NCBI GenBank assembly: GCA_963675135.1
Contig: OY776129.1
Coordinates: 53,580,141 to 53,644,140, forward strand
Direction: 5' to 3'
Length of the DNA: 64,000 nt
From: Galeopsis tetrahit
Taxonomy: Eukaryota > Streptophyta > Magnoliopsida > Lamiales > Lamiaceae
Numbering within the stretch: the stretch's first letter is position 1; each line of letters begins with the position of its first letter. Below are positions 43,711 through 55,700 of this stretch, piece by piece. Made by a program: the position numbers and the translations under genes. The notes below the pieces were generated by a model that was given only the letters and a program-made list of their open reading frames with translations, had not been told where the DNA came from and ran no database searches.

Positions 43711-44830
43711 TGTAATATATAAAATTCATTTGAAATTTGTTGATTAGGCATTGTCATGGTAACACTTGACATTTATTAAAGAGTAACAACTGAGTGTAAA
43801 TTGCGTTAAATGTTGAGTCAAATATTAAATTTGATAAATTGAACATAAAAATTCAAATGTTTGTACACGTACTATACACTCAATTGCATTGAATAATTTG
43901 TCTTTATTAAAATTTACCCGTTAATTAGAATAAGAAATTCAAATTGAGTTAACACAACACGTAAATGCATATGCCATGTTTAATATTCACTTGACATGTT
44001 ACATCGCCTCAACAATTTGTCATCAAAGGGAGTAAATAAAATATGGGCAGATAAAAATTGTCAAAGACTCAAAGCATAATTAAAGTCAGAAATTAGCTAT
44101 AGGCACTGTTTGACTTTTGAGTCAAATTAGGCCCTTCGTTAGTTTCGAAAGTCATGAATGCCCATTCCTTTTGGTTTGCTTCATTAAACCCCTGCCCCAC
44201 TGGGTGGACATTTTTGTAAAAGCAAACATGCACCTCTCATCAAGTGATTAATTGACATTGATGTTATGCGAAAAGTGGCACAGATGAATTAAACGGATTA
44301 AATCGATTCCTTCTATTTTAAAATAGAGTAATGTGCATCGTTAGCTGCAATTTAGATAAGCCTAGATATTTAATTAATTATAAATGTAGGCACTTAAATC
44401 TGTAGCTTGTTATCCTCATCATAATCAAACATTAATCTTGATCTGTAGCTTGGATTTATTAATCATGCACAGAGGAGATAATGATAAAGTTTTAGATCGA
44501 TATTCTAAAGCAAAAGAATGTACTGTAAGATTCTTATACCGCTGCTGCGATTAAGTAATAATTAGATCAACTTAGCTCCTAATTATTTAATTGTTAACAC
44601 CCACCCTCATAATTTTGGATTGTGAGAAATACTACTACTTTTTATATTATATGACATGACAGATCATATTATTCTCCTTACCGCCGTCGACACACAACTC
44701 CAATCATCCAAAAAAATTAAAATAATAAGCACATATAATAAAAATATTAGTAAAGTGAAGAAAAAGGGAATGAAAAGAAAATGATATACATATTGAATTT
44801 TGTACAAAAAAAGATCCAAAGTAAGAAAAT
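43711..44830. other. Intergenic DNA, nothing identified
   Basis: No coding signal, inverted repeat or tandem repeat that I can support. Confidence 0.4.
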
Positions 44831-44833
44831 ATA

Positions 44834-45093
44834 CTCCGTCCTTTCAAATTTATTAAGTTATTTTCTGTTGTATAGGAGTTTTAATGCATATTAATTAATT
44901 TATTTATAAACTATAAAATAGATAAGTTGAAGATATGATAAAGTAACTTATAAATAAAATGAATAATAATTGAAGGAAATAGTGATAGTCAGGTAAAAAT
45001 AAAATAGTATAATATTATTCTAAAAAAATGAAATGATAATAATGGAATTTAATAATTAAAAATAAATAAGTGAAAAAAATTAGATGGAGGGAG
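44834..45093. mobile_element. Stowaway MITE, 260 bp (diverged)
   Basis: The left end CTCCGTCCTTTCAAATTTATTAAG and the inverse of the right end, CTCCCTCCATCTAATTTTTTTC, are flanked by TA. Inverted TTAATAAATTT-type segments lie inside. Confidence 0.75.
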
Positions 45094-45099
45094 TATATA

Positions 45100-45576
45100 A
45101 ATTAAAAGGTGAGGGTCACCAATCTCAATTTGGATTTGGGCTTCGCGGTCTTGGACTCAGTTGGCATTTTTTAGTGGCTGGGCCTGGACCTGGGCCTTAG
45201 TTGTTGTCGAAATGGATCCGGGCCTTATCCTGATATACAACATTTGCTAATGGGCTAGGCTATATACCCCTCCATACTTGTTAACTATACTCCCCCTCTA
45301 CATTTATTAATTAAATATACATATAAAAAATCTAATTTACCCTTCTACTAAAATATTTATAGTATAAAATTAAAATCTAACCCCTAGTTGATAGAGCAGT
45401 CGCCGCCACCTCACCAGAAAAAACAAAAAAAAAAAAGAAGATTTTTTTTAATAAAATTATATTTTTTAGCACTGATTTGTCAATAAAAAAACTCTCATGG
45501 ACACTGATTTATCGATGAAAAACACTATTGGCGACTAACTTTTATCGAAAGAGTTTGTTTTAAAAAAAAAACTTAA
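45100..45576. other. Intergenic DNA with partial CACTA-like motifs
   Basis: From 45465, CACTGATTTGTCAAT, CACTGATTTATCGATGAAAAA and TTTTATCGAAAGAG recur, similar to subterminal repeats of CACTA elements. No complete end is found. Confidence 0.4.
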
Positions 45577-45666
45577 TTTTCGATAACTCTTGGTCGAAAA
45601 TATACACTATCATCGACAAATAATTGTCGACGATAATGTATATTCTCGATCAAGAGTTGTCGAAAA
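45577..45666. repeat. Hairpin with 43-bp arms (CACTA-like subterminal repeats)
   Basis: TTTTCGATAACTCTTGGTCG... and its inverse pair with about five mismatches around an ATAA loop. TTGTCGA/TCGACAA motifs like these are typical of CACTA (En/Spm) subterminal regions. That assignment is inference. Confidence 0.7.
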
Positions 45667-45864
45667 AAAAAAGAGAGGAAGGAACCTAGAAGGAGAGAAA
45701 AGGAAGAAAAAAAGGGGACGATGATGGTGGCCGTGGAAAGGAGGAGACGACGGAAGGGGAGGGGGGGGGGGGAGTACAGGTCCAGGCGGGACGGCGGAGG
45801 AGGAGGTGGCTAGGACTAGAAATAAAAAAAAGTGGAAAGAAGAGTGGGCGACGGAGCTTGGGGT

Positions 45865-46410
45865 TAGGGATGGCAATTTATACCGAACCCGTGGTGATCC
45901 GCCCCGCTCCCGTCCCGACCGGGGCGGTTTTTTAGTCTCGTTATCGGGTTCGGTTCGGTTTTCGGGGAAAACCGAAAAAACATTAAATCGGGGACGGGGC
46001 GGGGACGGTATTTATATACACCGCCCCGCGCCCCGCCCCGAAACCGCCCCGATATACATTATATACATATTTTTTTATATTTATGTATGCACATATATCT
46101 ATATATATTTTTGTTTTTTCCTTTTAAATGTTTTTTTAATAAATAGTTTTATAACATAATTAATTTTTAATAATATAATAATTTTTTTTAGAGAGGTATA
46201 ATAATTATTAAAATAGAAAAATAATAATTAAATAAATAATTCGGTTTTCGGATCGGGTCGGGGAAAACCCGATACCGATCGGGACGGGGATGGGGATTTT
46301 AAAATTTTCCCCGTCGGGGTTCGGGTCGGGTTCGGGGACAAAAATTCCCCGTCGGGGCCGGGGCCGGAGGAGGCATAAACCGGCCCCGCCCCGCCCCGTT
46401 GCCACTCCTA
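45865..46410. mobile_element. hAT-type MITE, 546 bp
   Basis: The ends are TAGGGATGGCAA and TTGCCACTCCTA. They are flanked by a perfect 8-bp duplication CTTGGGGT (45857-45864 and 46411-46418). Both subterminal regions are extremely GC-rich (GGGGCGGGG, CCCCGCCCCG, GGGTTCGG), around an AT-rich middle (46050-46240). No coding capacity. Confidence 0.93.
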
Positions 46411-46639
46411 CTTGGGGTGGGCAACGGCTGAGAGATGGAGGTTGGGGTAGGCGACGGCTGGGGTGTGGGAGAAAGATGAATGGTTGGAGGTTGGAGGAAG
46501 AAATGGGGAAGAAGATAGAAAAACTAGGGTTAGGAATTTAATTGGGGAGGGTATATATAATTTGATTTGAATTTGTAAAAGAGTACATTAGATATTTTAG
46601 GGGGAATACATTTAACATAATCCATGTATCGGGGGTATA

Positions 46640-47164
46640 TTTTTTTTTTTTTTGGTCAGTAAAATGGTTTTCCATAAATAATAACGTATTTACAGAAAGC
46701 TAGCTAATTGTGAGCCAACATTTGAACACCAGTATCAAAGCGACTAAAACTAGAGAGAGCATTGTTAATGCTTGTTGGATTCCAAACTATTTACACAGAC
46801 TTAAATTTGGGGTTTTTCTCCAGATCTTGTACTCCAAGTCCCTGTATCCTGCTGCTTTCGCGATCAACCAGCTCCACAGATTCAAAATAATGCCTTCCAC
46901 AATCTTGCTACGCACTAACTCCTCGTTTCTAAAGATCCTCGCGTTTCTGCTTTTCCACAGTGACCATACAACACACTCCCAAATGCTAGAAAGGATCATA
47001 GTTTCCGACTTACCACTGGATAGGTTACTAAACGATAGAAAACTTTCCGCTGGGTTTGTAGGTAATGTTGCACAAAAGCCTAGCCACCTAATGATGTCCA
47101 TCCAGACGAGATACGAAAATGGACATTCAAAGATGACGTGCTTTACAGCAGTCCAAACACAATC
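46640..47164 (-). pseudogene. LINE A, 3' fragment (zf-RVT region), minus strand
   Basis: Minus-strand translation of 47164-46787 gives a zf-RVT-type segment (VKHVIFECPFSYLVW ... WSLWKSRNARIFRNEE), as found at the end of plant L1 ORF2. The left boundary is a poly(T) run (46637-46652), that is, the poly(A) tail in minus orientation. It is cut on the right by the poly(T) of LINE B at 47165. Confidence 0.8.
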
Positions 47165-48895
47165 TTTTTTTTGGGAATAACCAAAATATTATTATAAGAG
47201 GGTATAACTTATAAGACATACCCCAAAACCAGGTTACAGTAGAGTTAACAACAAAAGATTATAACAAATATAAGCTACTGAATGCATAATAAAGGCTCTC
47301 TACTCCAATCCTCAAAATTGTTCCAAAAATTAATCCTACCAGTTTCTTTTAGCCATCTGAATGTCTCCAGTTTGATTCTGTGTAGCGTTCTTTCCTTCTC
47401 AAAAAGTGCTCCTTTGAAAACTATCTCGTTTCTCATTCTCCACAAGATCCATATAGTTCCATGCCAGATAGCTTCCCAAACCTGAACATATTTGTCCTTC
47501 AGCGCCTCTTTGTGTTTCTTGAAATGGACAAGTCGATATATAGTTTCCACCTTGATACGACTTACTGAACCACTCGTACACCTCACCCCTTATCCCGTCT
47601 GCAATATGGCAGTCGAAGAATAGGTGATTGCTATCCTCATTTTTGATATCACACAGCCTGCACTTCAGCGAGAAATGTTCGTTGTATACGTTTCTTCTCC
47701 TTAGATTTGTAATAGTAGGGATCTTGTCTTGAATTATTCTCCAAGAGAATGCCACGACTTTTGTGGGATTCCTTTCTTCCAAATGCAGCTCCTCTCCTCC
47801 ATTTCCGATTCGAAAGCTAATTGAGCGTCTGACAACAGCTTACAGGCTGACCTAACTGTGCAATGCTCGGTCGTTTCACGAAGCCACGTCTAGTGATCCT
47901 CCTCTGAGGATGCTTTTATGAACCTGTCAAGAAACTTACATAACTCACAAACCACATCATTTGACTATATCTGCCACCAAACAATTCTTCTTTTTTTCAA
48001 GCATAAAGAGCCTAGGAAATAAGGATTTCAGATTTTGACAATCAACCCAGTTGTCAATCCAAAATCTAGACGCTTCACCATTACAAACGGTAAGAGAACA
48101 ATTATTAAAAAACCAATCACTAGCCCCTATAGATTTAATTAAATTAGACTACCTTGGCGACCAGTTTTTCGGACTTCTCCATTTCCTCTTAAACAACTCG
48201 ATACAATAATTAAAGGACCCATACTTTGACTCAACAACATCCCTCCATAAGACCCCCTATTCATGTAAACACCTCCAACCTCATTTACCCACAAGTGCAA
48301 GATTAAATAAATTGACATGTTTAAGTCCCATCCCTCCCCTCTCAATATCTCTACAAAGAATGTCCCAACTTACCTATGGTATCTTCTTTACCTTCAGGTT
48401 GCCACTGCTCCACAGAACCGACGAAAGGAAGAATGGATTTTTTTGATGATAGAGGATGGGGTTAGGTTTAGGGATAAGGCGTATGAAGGGAGGTGTGTGA
48501 GGACAGATTTAATAAGGACCGGTCTTCCCACAAATGATAGTGATTTTCCATTCCATTGATTCAAGCGCACTTCCACCTTATTCGTGACGACGTCCCAAGA
48601 TGCTTGCCTGTTGTAATTTGCACCGATCTGCAATACCAAGTACTTTAGTGGGAGTGTGGCCGTCAAACAATTGAGAACTTTTGCCCAGGAATTCAGCTCC
48701 GGCTAAGGAACATTAGTGCCCGAAATTGTGCTTTTGAAGAAATTAATCTTCAACCCAGACAAGATTTCAAAAAGCCTTAGAATGCTTTTCAATACCAGGA
48801 TGTTTTTGTTATTAGCTTCACCAATGAATAATGTGTCATCCACGAACTGAAGGTGTGACACTTTAATTCCATTTTCTTGTGTTTGAACGAGAGGA
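47165..48895 (-). pseudogene. LINE B, 5'-truncated (RT to zf-RVT), minus strand
   Basis: Read on the minus strand from 48895: an RT active-site region with HLQFVDDTLFIGEA, the LPLKYLVLQIGAN and GRPVLIKSVLTHLPSYA blocks (48666-48394), then a zf-RVT segment (CRLCDIKNEDSNHLFFDC, 47782-47600) and a tail ending in poly(T) on the plus strand (47165-47172). Several frameshifts and stops separate these pieces. The RT motif reads FVDD where the family has F/YADD. Most of RT and all of the endonuclease are missing. Confidence 0.85.
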
Positions 48896-49095
48896 TTTGT
48901 GGAGAGACATTTTAAATGAAATAATTTAAAAATACATAGATTTTAACGAGGATTTAAAATTCTCTCAAATTTATGGACACAAATCTAAATATTTAAAATT
49001 TATTCATTTATTTTTAAATTCAAAAAAATAAAGTAAATTTAAAATATGAATTTAAAATCCATATACTTAAATCTCTCCCTTTAAAAAGGGAGCCT
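48886..49095. mobile_element. Tourist-like MITE remnant beside LINE B
   Basis: The left part reads GTGTTTGAACGAGAGGATTTG. The right part (inverse) reads GGCTCCCTTTTTAAAGGGAGAGATTTAAG. Inverted GATTTTAAATTC blocks lie between. The left end merges with the LINE B junction, so it may be truncated. Resembles 50375-50630. Confidence 0.45.
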
Positions 49096-49099
49096 TATA

Positions 49100-49790
49100 C
49101 TTATATTTTCTTTGATCTAGATAAAACTCATTTTTCATTTATTTTCCTAGTGTTTTGATTATATAGTTGTTGTGCTCCCTACGGTTGTACACTTGTACCC
49201 TCATGCTCCGTGTTTCTTAGTTGGATCATTATTTTCCTTGGTTGACTATTTATTGTTAATGTGTATTTAAAATTAACATAAAAAATGACTACAGCAGGGG
49301 TTTTGCGGCGCTCTCTAGCAAATGATCATGTGCATCAAATGTCTTGTGAAGCCAATGTCTAAATTTCATTACTCCTTTCAATTTTTCAACGTGAATAAAG
49401 AATATTTCAATTAGTTTATTTATTTACATTCTTAGAGGGTATATCATTTTCCCGAATTTACACCTAATTTCAGGTACTCCTTGTAAATTTATGATTCTAG
49501 GTTATTTGCCAAAAATGATGGATTGCTAGTTGTTTGCAAAATAAACAATCAGTTCAACTATTTGAAGAATGACTAGTTTCAGTCTATTGGAATAAATAAA
49601 TAAATGAAGTGTTGCTGATGTACTGTGACTTTGTAATTTGTGTAACCTAATTTGATTGATTAGGTCACATTATAAACTTTGATGACATCACTTGCCTCGT
49701 GATAATTCGGATGGTGTGCGAGTAGGTCAAAAGTCAAATATTGATATATATACCCAAAATTCAATCTAATCCAATTAAGTTAAAGCCTAT
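49100..49790. other. Intergenic DNA, nothing identified
   Basis: No gene or structured repeat is seen. Confidence 0.4.
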
Positions 49791-49799
49791 TTATTTCTC

Positions 49800-50049
49800 G
49801 GTAAAGTCTAGTATGCACTCGAGTGCATGTTGTGCACCCTAATCTAAAGAAAAATGTAAGTTATTAAATTGAAAAATACAACACAATATTACTAAAAAGT
49901 GTAAGTCACTATAACTAAAAATATTATTATACACTTTAATAATTGAAAAGTGCAACACCATTTACCAAAAAGTGTAAGTCAATAAAACTGAAAAGTGCAA
50001 CATGGACTAGGGTGCACAACATGCACTCGAGTCCATAGCAGACCAACCC
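49800..50049. mobile_element. MULE-type MITE, copy D (250 bp)
   Basis: Perfect 9-bp duplication TTATTTCTC (49791-49799 and 50050-50058). Ends GGTAAAGTCTAGTATGCACTCG and, inverse, GGGTTGGTCTGCTATGGACTCG. It is the inverse-orientation full-length relative of copy A. Confidence 0.92.
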
Positions 50050-50374
50050 TTATTTCTCCACCGACCGTCATGCAAATTTCTCCAAATATGAATTTTCAAA
50101 TACTTCATACGGTATTACTCATTTATCTAGATAATATTAATTGTTTATTTAAACAATATTACGTTTCAACCTATAATACTTCATTCCATAAAAAATGTGT
50201 TCAATTAAATTATTTTATAGTTCACAAAAAATATGCTTTGTTCTATTTAAGTAATTAATTTTTAATTATTTTTTTATTTTATTAATAAAGTTGATGAGTT
50301 AACAACAATATATTGTAAGTTGATTTAATCTCACTAAATCACCTATTCTAAAAATTCATTTATCAATTCTCTTA

Positions 50375-50630
50375 GACTGTGTTTGGATGGAGGAATTTGA
50401 TTTGAGGATGTATTTTAAATGAAAGATTTTAAAAATAGATGGATTTCAAATGACAAATAACATGGTTTTAGGTGGATTTAAAATCCTTTCAATTTTAACT
50501 AAAAAAAAAAAAGATGTTAAGGATTTTAAATCGATTGATTTACTTTTTAACGCAAACAAGTGAAGTGAAGTTGATTTGGATGGTAAATTTGAAATCCCCA
50601 TAGATCAAATCCCTTCATCCAAATGGAGTC
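50375..50630. mobile_element. Tourist-like MITE, 256 bp
   Basis: The left end GACTGTGTTTGGATGGAGG and the inverse of the right end, GACTCCATTTGGATGAAGG, are flanked by TTA on both sides (50372-50374 and 50631-50633). Confidence 0.88.
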
Positions 50631-50786
50631 TTAATTTATTTTGCTTCAAAAAATATCAATTTTTTTTTAAAAATTGGGCTAGTCTTTTTTGTGAAATACG
50701 GAGTATTGCATATATGCATTTCAGTCACTCACACTCACATTCTTTATAAATACATCCATTAACATTAACAGCTCAACCCACATTTT

Positions 50787-51022
50787 TTATAAATACACCC
50801 ACTGACAGTTCAATTCACACCCATATTTTTTATAAATACACCCAGTAACAGAAATTGTTCTTAGTCGTCTTCTCCGAGCAGTTTTCGGCCACCCCAGCCC
50901 GGTTTTATAAATACACCCACTGACAGTTCAATTCACACCCATATTTTTTATAAATACACCCACTAGCAGAAATTGTTTTTAGTCGTCTTCTCCGAGCAGT
51001 TTTCGGCCACCCCAGCCCGCGG
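50787..51022. repeat. Tandem duplication, unit 118 bp
   Basis: ATAAATACACCCACTGACAG recurs at an offset of 118. Both copies run through GTCGTCTTCTCCGAGCAG and GGCCACCCCAGCCCG, with only a few differences. A third partial AAATACACCCA motif precedes them. Function unknown. Confidence 0.88.
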
Positions 51023-51099
51023 CCGAACGCTGCAATTTACGACGGCCTTAATCTTTAAATATTTTCTACTTCTTTAAATATTCTTTAATAATTATTATG

Positions 51100-51525
51100 G
51101 ATCAATGTTATTTTATATTACTACATGTAATAATATATGTTACTATATGTTATAATGTGAGTTACTTAATCAATAAAATTTCTAGAAAAAAAATACTACA
51201 TAAAAGAATCGGTATTACTATATAAAAAATTATATGTTACTACATACTACAGTTTGAATTACTACATTGAATATACATTTGTTACTATATGTAACTTTAT
51301 CAAATGATTTGCATTACAACATGGTTATTGTGTTTACTACATGCGATAATATATGTTACTACTACGTATTATAATGTGAGTTACTACATTAACAAAAACA
51401 CTAGAAAAAAAAAACGGGTTACTAAATAAAAGAATTTGTATTATTATATAAAATAGTTTGTGATATTACTACATAAAATAATGTGTGTTACTACATATTA
51501 CAATTTGAATTACTACATTTAATAT
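51100..51525. repeat. Tandem duplication (about 219 bp) of TTACTACAT-rich sequence
   Basis: ATAATATATGTTACTA...ATAATGTGAGTTAC...CTAGAAAAAAA...CTAAATAAAAGAAT blocks occur in the same order at about 51130 and 51349, offset 219. Inside each, ATTACTACAT-type motifs recur every 20-35 bp. Confidence 0.75.
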
Positions 51526-52179
51526 CCCGCGTTCGTCAATAAAATAAAAGATAAAAAAATCACGGAAACTGGTAAAATAAACGGGTTAAAATTTTTGGTG
51601 AAAATTAGAATACAAGCGGGCTAGTTGACAAATAAATTAAGAATTAACCCAAATGAATTAATGGTGACACAATAATATATTTTTTGAGCCAATTGACTTA
51701 ATAAATTAATATTTTCAGCTCAATTGACTTAATTGGTCAATACAAGTTTTTATGTTAAAAAATTTATTCTTCACTAATCGTTTATTGTTTTGTCATTAAA
51801 TTTGAACATTTCATTATTGATTTTTTTAAACAAATTAATAAAATACTTACTTCGATTCTACCATACATCTCATAGAATTCTTTTGTTGATACAATGTGGA
51901 GTCTGTAATATTTGTGTACAGTGGTACGGAAAGAGAATTTGCAAACAACAGAATGGGTGTTGCTTGATAGAATCAAACTCTAATACTAAATCAGTACTAT
52001 TCTGCAAGTCCGACGACAAGTAAACACGCGTCTTTCTTTAAAAACACGTCTGAACTTGGTGGGGCTGCAAATTAATTTCACGCGATTCTTCATCTGATGA
52101 AATCGATACTTTAATTAAAAAACATTCACCTCCAATCCCAGGATTCTCTTCATGAAATGGTAGGATAAGATGAGATGAG
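51526..52179. promoter_or_regulatory. Upstream region of the receptor-like kinase gene
   Basis: AT-rich, with no other gene. It should hold the promoter and 5' UTR, but I cannot point to a convincing TATA box or factor site. Confidence 0.4.
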
Positions 52180-54576
52180 ATGTCTAAATCCAAAAGCTTC
52201 TTCAAAAATCTCATCAAACCCTTCACAAACCCCTCAACTAGAGGTCAGTTTTCTTCTCTTCAACCTCCATAAAATTGGCTTCTAAATTTCTGACTTGTTT
52301 TTGTGGTCTTTATTGAATGCGAGAAAAGACGAACACGAAGTGGACTTGGAGAAAATTGCAGCACAAGAGCAGAAACACTTTCCATTTCAGGCCCTTGTTG
52401 CGGCAACCAAGAATTTTCACCCCTCTCTCAAGCTTGGAGAAGGGGGATTTGGTCCTGTTTTCCAGGTAATCAAAGCTTGATTTTAATTAATACCAAGGCA
52501 TATATGTTCATTTGACCTAAAATAAATTAGGGTTTTGAATTTGATGTTTTGGGTATCTTGGATTTTGATTAGGGAAAATTGGGTGATGGGAGAGATATAG
52601 CTGTGAAGAAATTGTCACAGAGATCAAGACAGGGGAAAAAAGAGTTTCTGAATGAGGCCAAATTATTGTCGCGTGTGCAGCATAAAAATGTGGTGAATTT
52701 GGTAGGATACTGTGTCCATGATACTGAAAACCTCCTTGTTTACGAATATGTGGTTAATCAGAGCCTCGATAAGGTTCTATTCAGTAAGTTTTTCTTGTTT
52801 GCTATTTTTCCTTTGTGTTTGTCACTTCATAATAAGAATTAGGCCTTTTCTGCTTCCTTTCTTCTGATTTGAATGTTGTATGCTTTTGTTTGGTTTGGTT
52901 TGTTGATGAAATCGTATAGTGTTTGTTGTGGATCAATTGTGAAATTAAGCATTTTTGCTTCACTCATGTCTTAATTCTTTCATAAAATGACTTTTCATCT
53001 AGTTCAGATATTGCTAATTGATTGTTTTCAAGTTCTTGGCACTCTGTTTTCAGAGGCTGTTTTAAAAAAACCTATATTCTGAATGTAGTTTCTGTGGGGT
53101 AAAGATCCAACGGTGACATAATTTTCAACTAGTGATTACTGTAATATTTCTTGCATTCAAAAACCTTAAGTCTGCATGTAGCATGGAAGTGAAATTACCT
53201 GTGACATTGAGGATTGACATTACATGTGATTCTTATATAGAGCCTGAGGGACGAGAATTGCTTGATTGGAAGCGAAGGCATGACGTGATAACAGGTGTTG
53301 CAAAGGGCTTGCTTTATCTCCACGAACAGGCTCATTGTAGCATCATCCACCGGGACATCAAATGTAGCAATATCCTACTCGATGACAAATGGGTTGCCAA
53401 GATTGCTGATTTTGGCATGGCCCGTCTTTTTCCAGAAGATCAAACGCACGTTCAAACCCGTATAGCTGGTACCAAGTACGCTATTCTTTGAGTGTTTTTT
53501 TTTTATCTTAAATGTCCAACTTGATTCTGCTAAGTGGCTAAAACTAAATACGGTTGCATTAATTTGATTACAGTGGTTATATGGCACCTGAGTATCTCTT
53601 GCATGGAAATCTGTCAAAAAAAGCAGACGTTTTCAGTTTCGGGGTTGTGGTTCTGGAGATAATAAGTGGACAGAAAAACTCGTCGTTTAACAGAGATCCT
53701 GATTCGCAGAGCCTTCTTGAATGGGTAAAGACTTGAAATTTAGGTTTCATATTCAGACTGGTAATCTAAAACCATTGATTGCTTAGTTTTCTCCCGTTTA
53801 TCATTATTTTGGAAAACCGAAGGACCTGAATAGTAAAATAGATCACATTTTATCCAACAATACTTCAGGTCCTCGTACGGTTCTTCTGTGCACTAACAAT
53901 TTTTGAAACCAAGGCATATTTGTGGGCCTTGTTAAGATTTAAAAAAAGAAAAACTGTGAAACAAAGAGAGAACTATGTCGTTAGAACGGTTGAATCAGTA
54001 GGATACAATTTCATAGAACAAGACGAACCGTTAACTTGGCCATTGATACCATAGGAACTCGCAATTAATAAGGATCGTTCAGAACTTCTGAAAGGATTGG
54101 TTTCATGTAAAAATCTTCATTTAGTATAAACACAACATTTCATGTACTTCCAATAGCTCTGTTTTTCACCATCCAAAAAATTGTTGTCTCTCTAGGCATA
54201 CAAGCTTTACAAGAAAGGCAGGAGCTTTGAAATTATGGATCCTCTATTGGCATCATCAGCTGATCATGAACAGATAGCGACGGTTGTACAGATAGCATTG
54301 CTATGTGTTCAATCTGAACCACAATTACGGCCCACTATGGATCGTGTGGTGGTGATACTATCAAGAAAGCCAAGCCACCTTGAAGAACCAGTTAGACCCG
54401 GAGTACCCGGGTCTAGATACAGGCGATACCGTACAGAAACGGGATCATCAGGTACTAGAAATTCAGACGTGTCCTCTTCGGGATCCTTTGGATCCACAAA
54501 GACGCGATCAGGCACATTAACTGTGAATACGTCGAGTGTTGCCGATTCCCGTGCAAAGCGTCCTGTGAATGAGTAG
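52180..54576 (+). CDS. Cytoplasmic receptor-like Ser/Thr protein kinase (CRK/DUF26-related RLCK), 6 exons, 392 aa
   Basis: Exons 52180-52243, 52329-52465, 52573-52783, 53241-53475, 53574-53724 and 54196-54576 join in phase. There is no signal peptide, ectodomain or membrane segment, so it is a cytoplasmic kinase. Residues about 52-330 form the kinase domain: glycine loop GEGGFGPVF (58-66), ATP-binding Lys79, HRDIKCSN (174-181, an RD-type loop), DFG (194-196) and GYMAPE (217-222). The C-terminal tail is rich in Ser/Thr/Arg. The LVAATKNFHPSLKLGEGGFG start and the GKKEFLNEAKLLSRVQH segment match plant kinases related to cysteine-rich receptor kinases. It would relay signals from membrane receptors; its own substrate is unknown. 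Exon 2's acceptor (AAAAG at 52328) is chosen because it alone keeps the frame. Confidence 0.93.
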
Positions 54577-55695
54577 ACCACGGGTTAGAGGAGAATATTA
54601 TTTTTGTACATAAATAGTGTTTCTTTAATTTTTTTTAGATTGATTTTGTTTTTTTGAGGATGATGATATAGTGTTATCTTGGAGTTGCTAGCTGAGAGTA
54701 GAGCGTTGTCACACTAGACGTTATTCATTAATTGATATCCTACATTAGATAGTTAATTAATTGAGAGTGATGGACTGACTCATGAGATACTAACCATAGT
54801 CCATAAAATAAGATTTACTGAAAACAACCTGCAATTTTACCCATTTGGAAATATTACAGCAGCGTGCAACATGAAATTGTTTCTCTATAGAGAGAGAGAG
54901 AGGCACATATATAGGCAATAGTTGACGCTAATAAATAAATCAATTCCATTGACGCATTTTTTTATTTTTTTTTAAAGAAATTCCATTGGCTAACCATTAA
55001 ACAAAGAAAAAATGACCACTTGATTCCTACTGTTTAAGGCTGTATCATCTACGGACTGCTTGCTTGTTCATAGCAGGCTCCACCATCTATCTACAAAAAG
55101 AAGAAAAAACTAGTTAAATTCATTTGCAATAAGAATTTATCAACACTTGAACTAAATCCACCATCCCCTCCACAAAAATCCAATATCACCAACAACATGC
55201 ATGTACATGTAACTAGAAAAATTAAACATAAGACAAGAAATATCACATATCTGAGCTGACTGACCAACAAACCTACGCAAGAGATCAAGTCAAACTTTAC
55301 TGGATAAGTACAAATTAGGAATCATTTAGTAGCTGATTATTGGGTGACAGACAAAATCGATCGAGCAGCTGATCATGAATTTTTACTATGCACACCCATG
55401 CATCTAATATTTTACTACAATTTATAGGTGTACGTAAAACGTACTAATAACACTTGTCACGTACTAAATATAATGAAACATATGATAAAAAGTTACCAAA
55501 GTAAAATAGGTGATGATCTTGATTGATAATTCACATGCATGAGCGAGAAAGCTTTTATGTTCCATAATTTAATTTCATATTTATTCCCGTTTACAGACTA
55601 TATATTACTAATTTGCTTTAATCAAAACAACAGAAAAACTATATAACTAATTTACATTTCAGAAAATATATTAGTCTCACTTTTCAAATTAATAA
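54577..55695. other. 3' UTR and intergenic DNA after the kinase gene
   Basis: 54577-54680 is probable 3' UTR. A (GA)n tract lies at 54889-54901. No further gene or element is recognised before the LTR at 55701. Confidence 0.5.
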
Positions 55696-55700
55696 CGTAT

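Noticed and set aside
45610..45876. Proline/serine-rich ORF on the minus strand
   Set aside because: Low-complexity translation of G-rich repeats, overlapping the hairpin and the hAT target site. No domain or splice support.
51526..51560. A second Helitron end (CCCGCG near 51527)
   Set aside because: No hairpin partner and no CTRRT follows.
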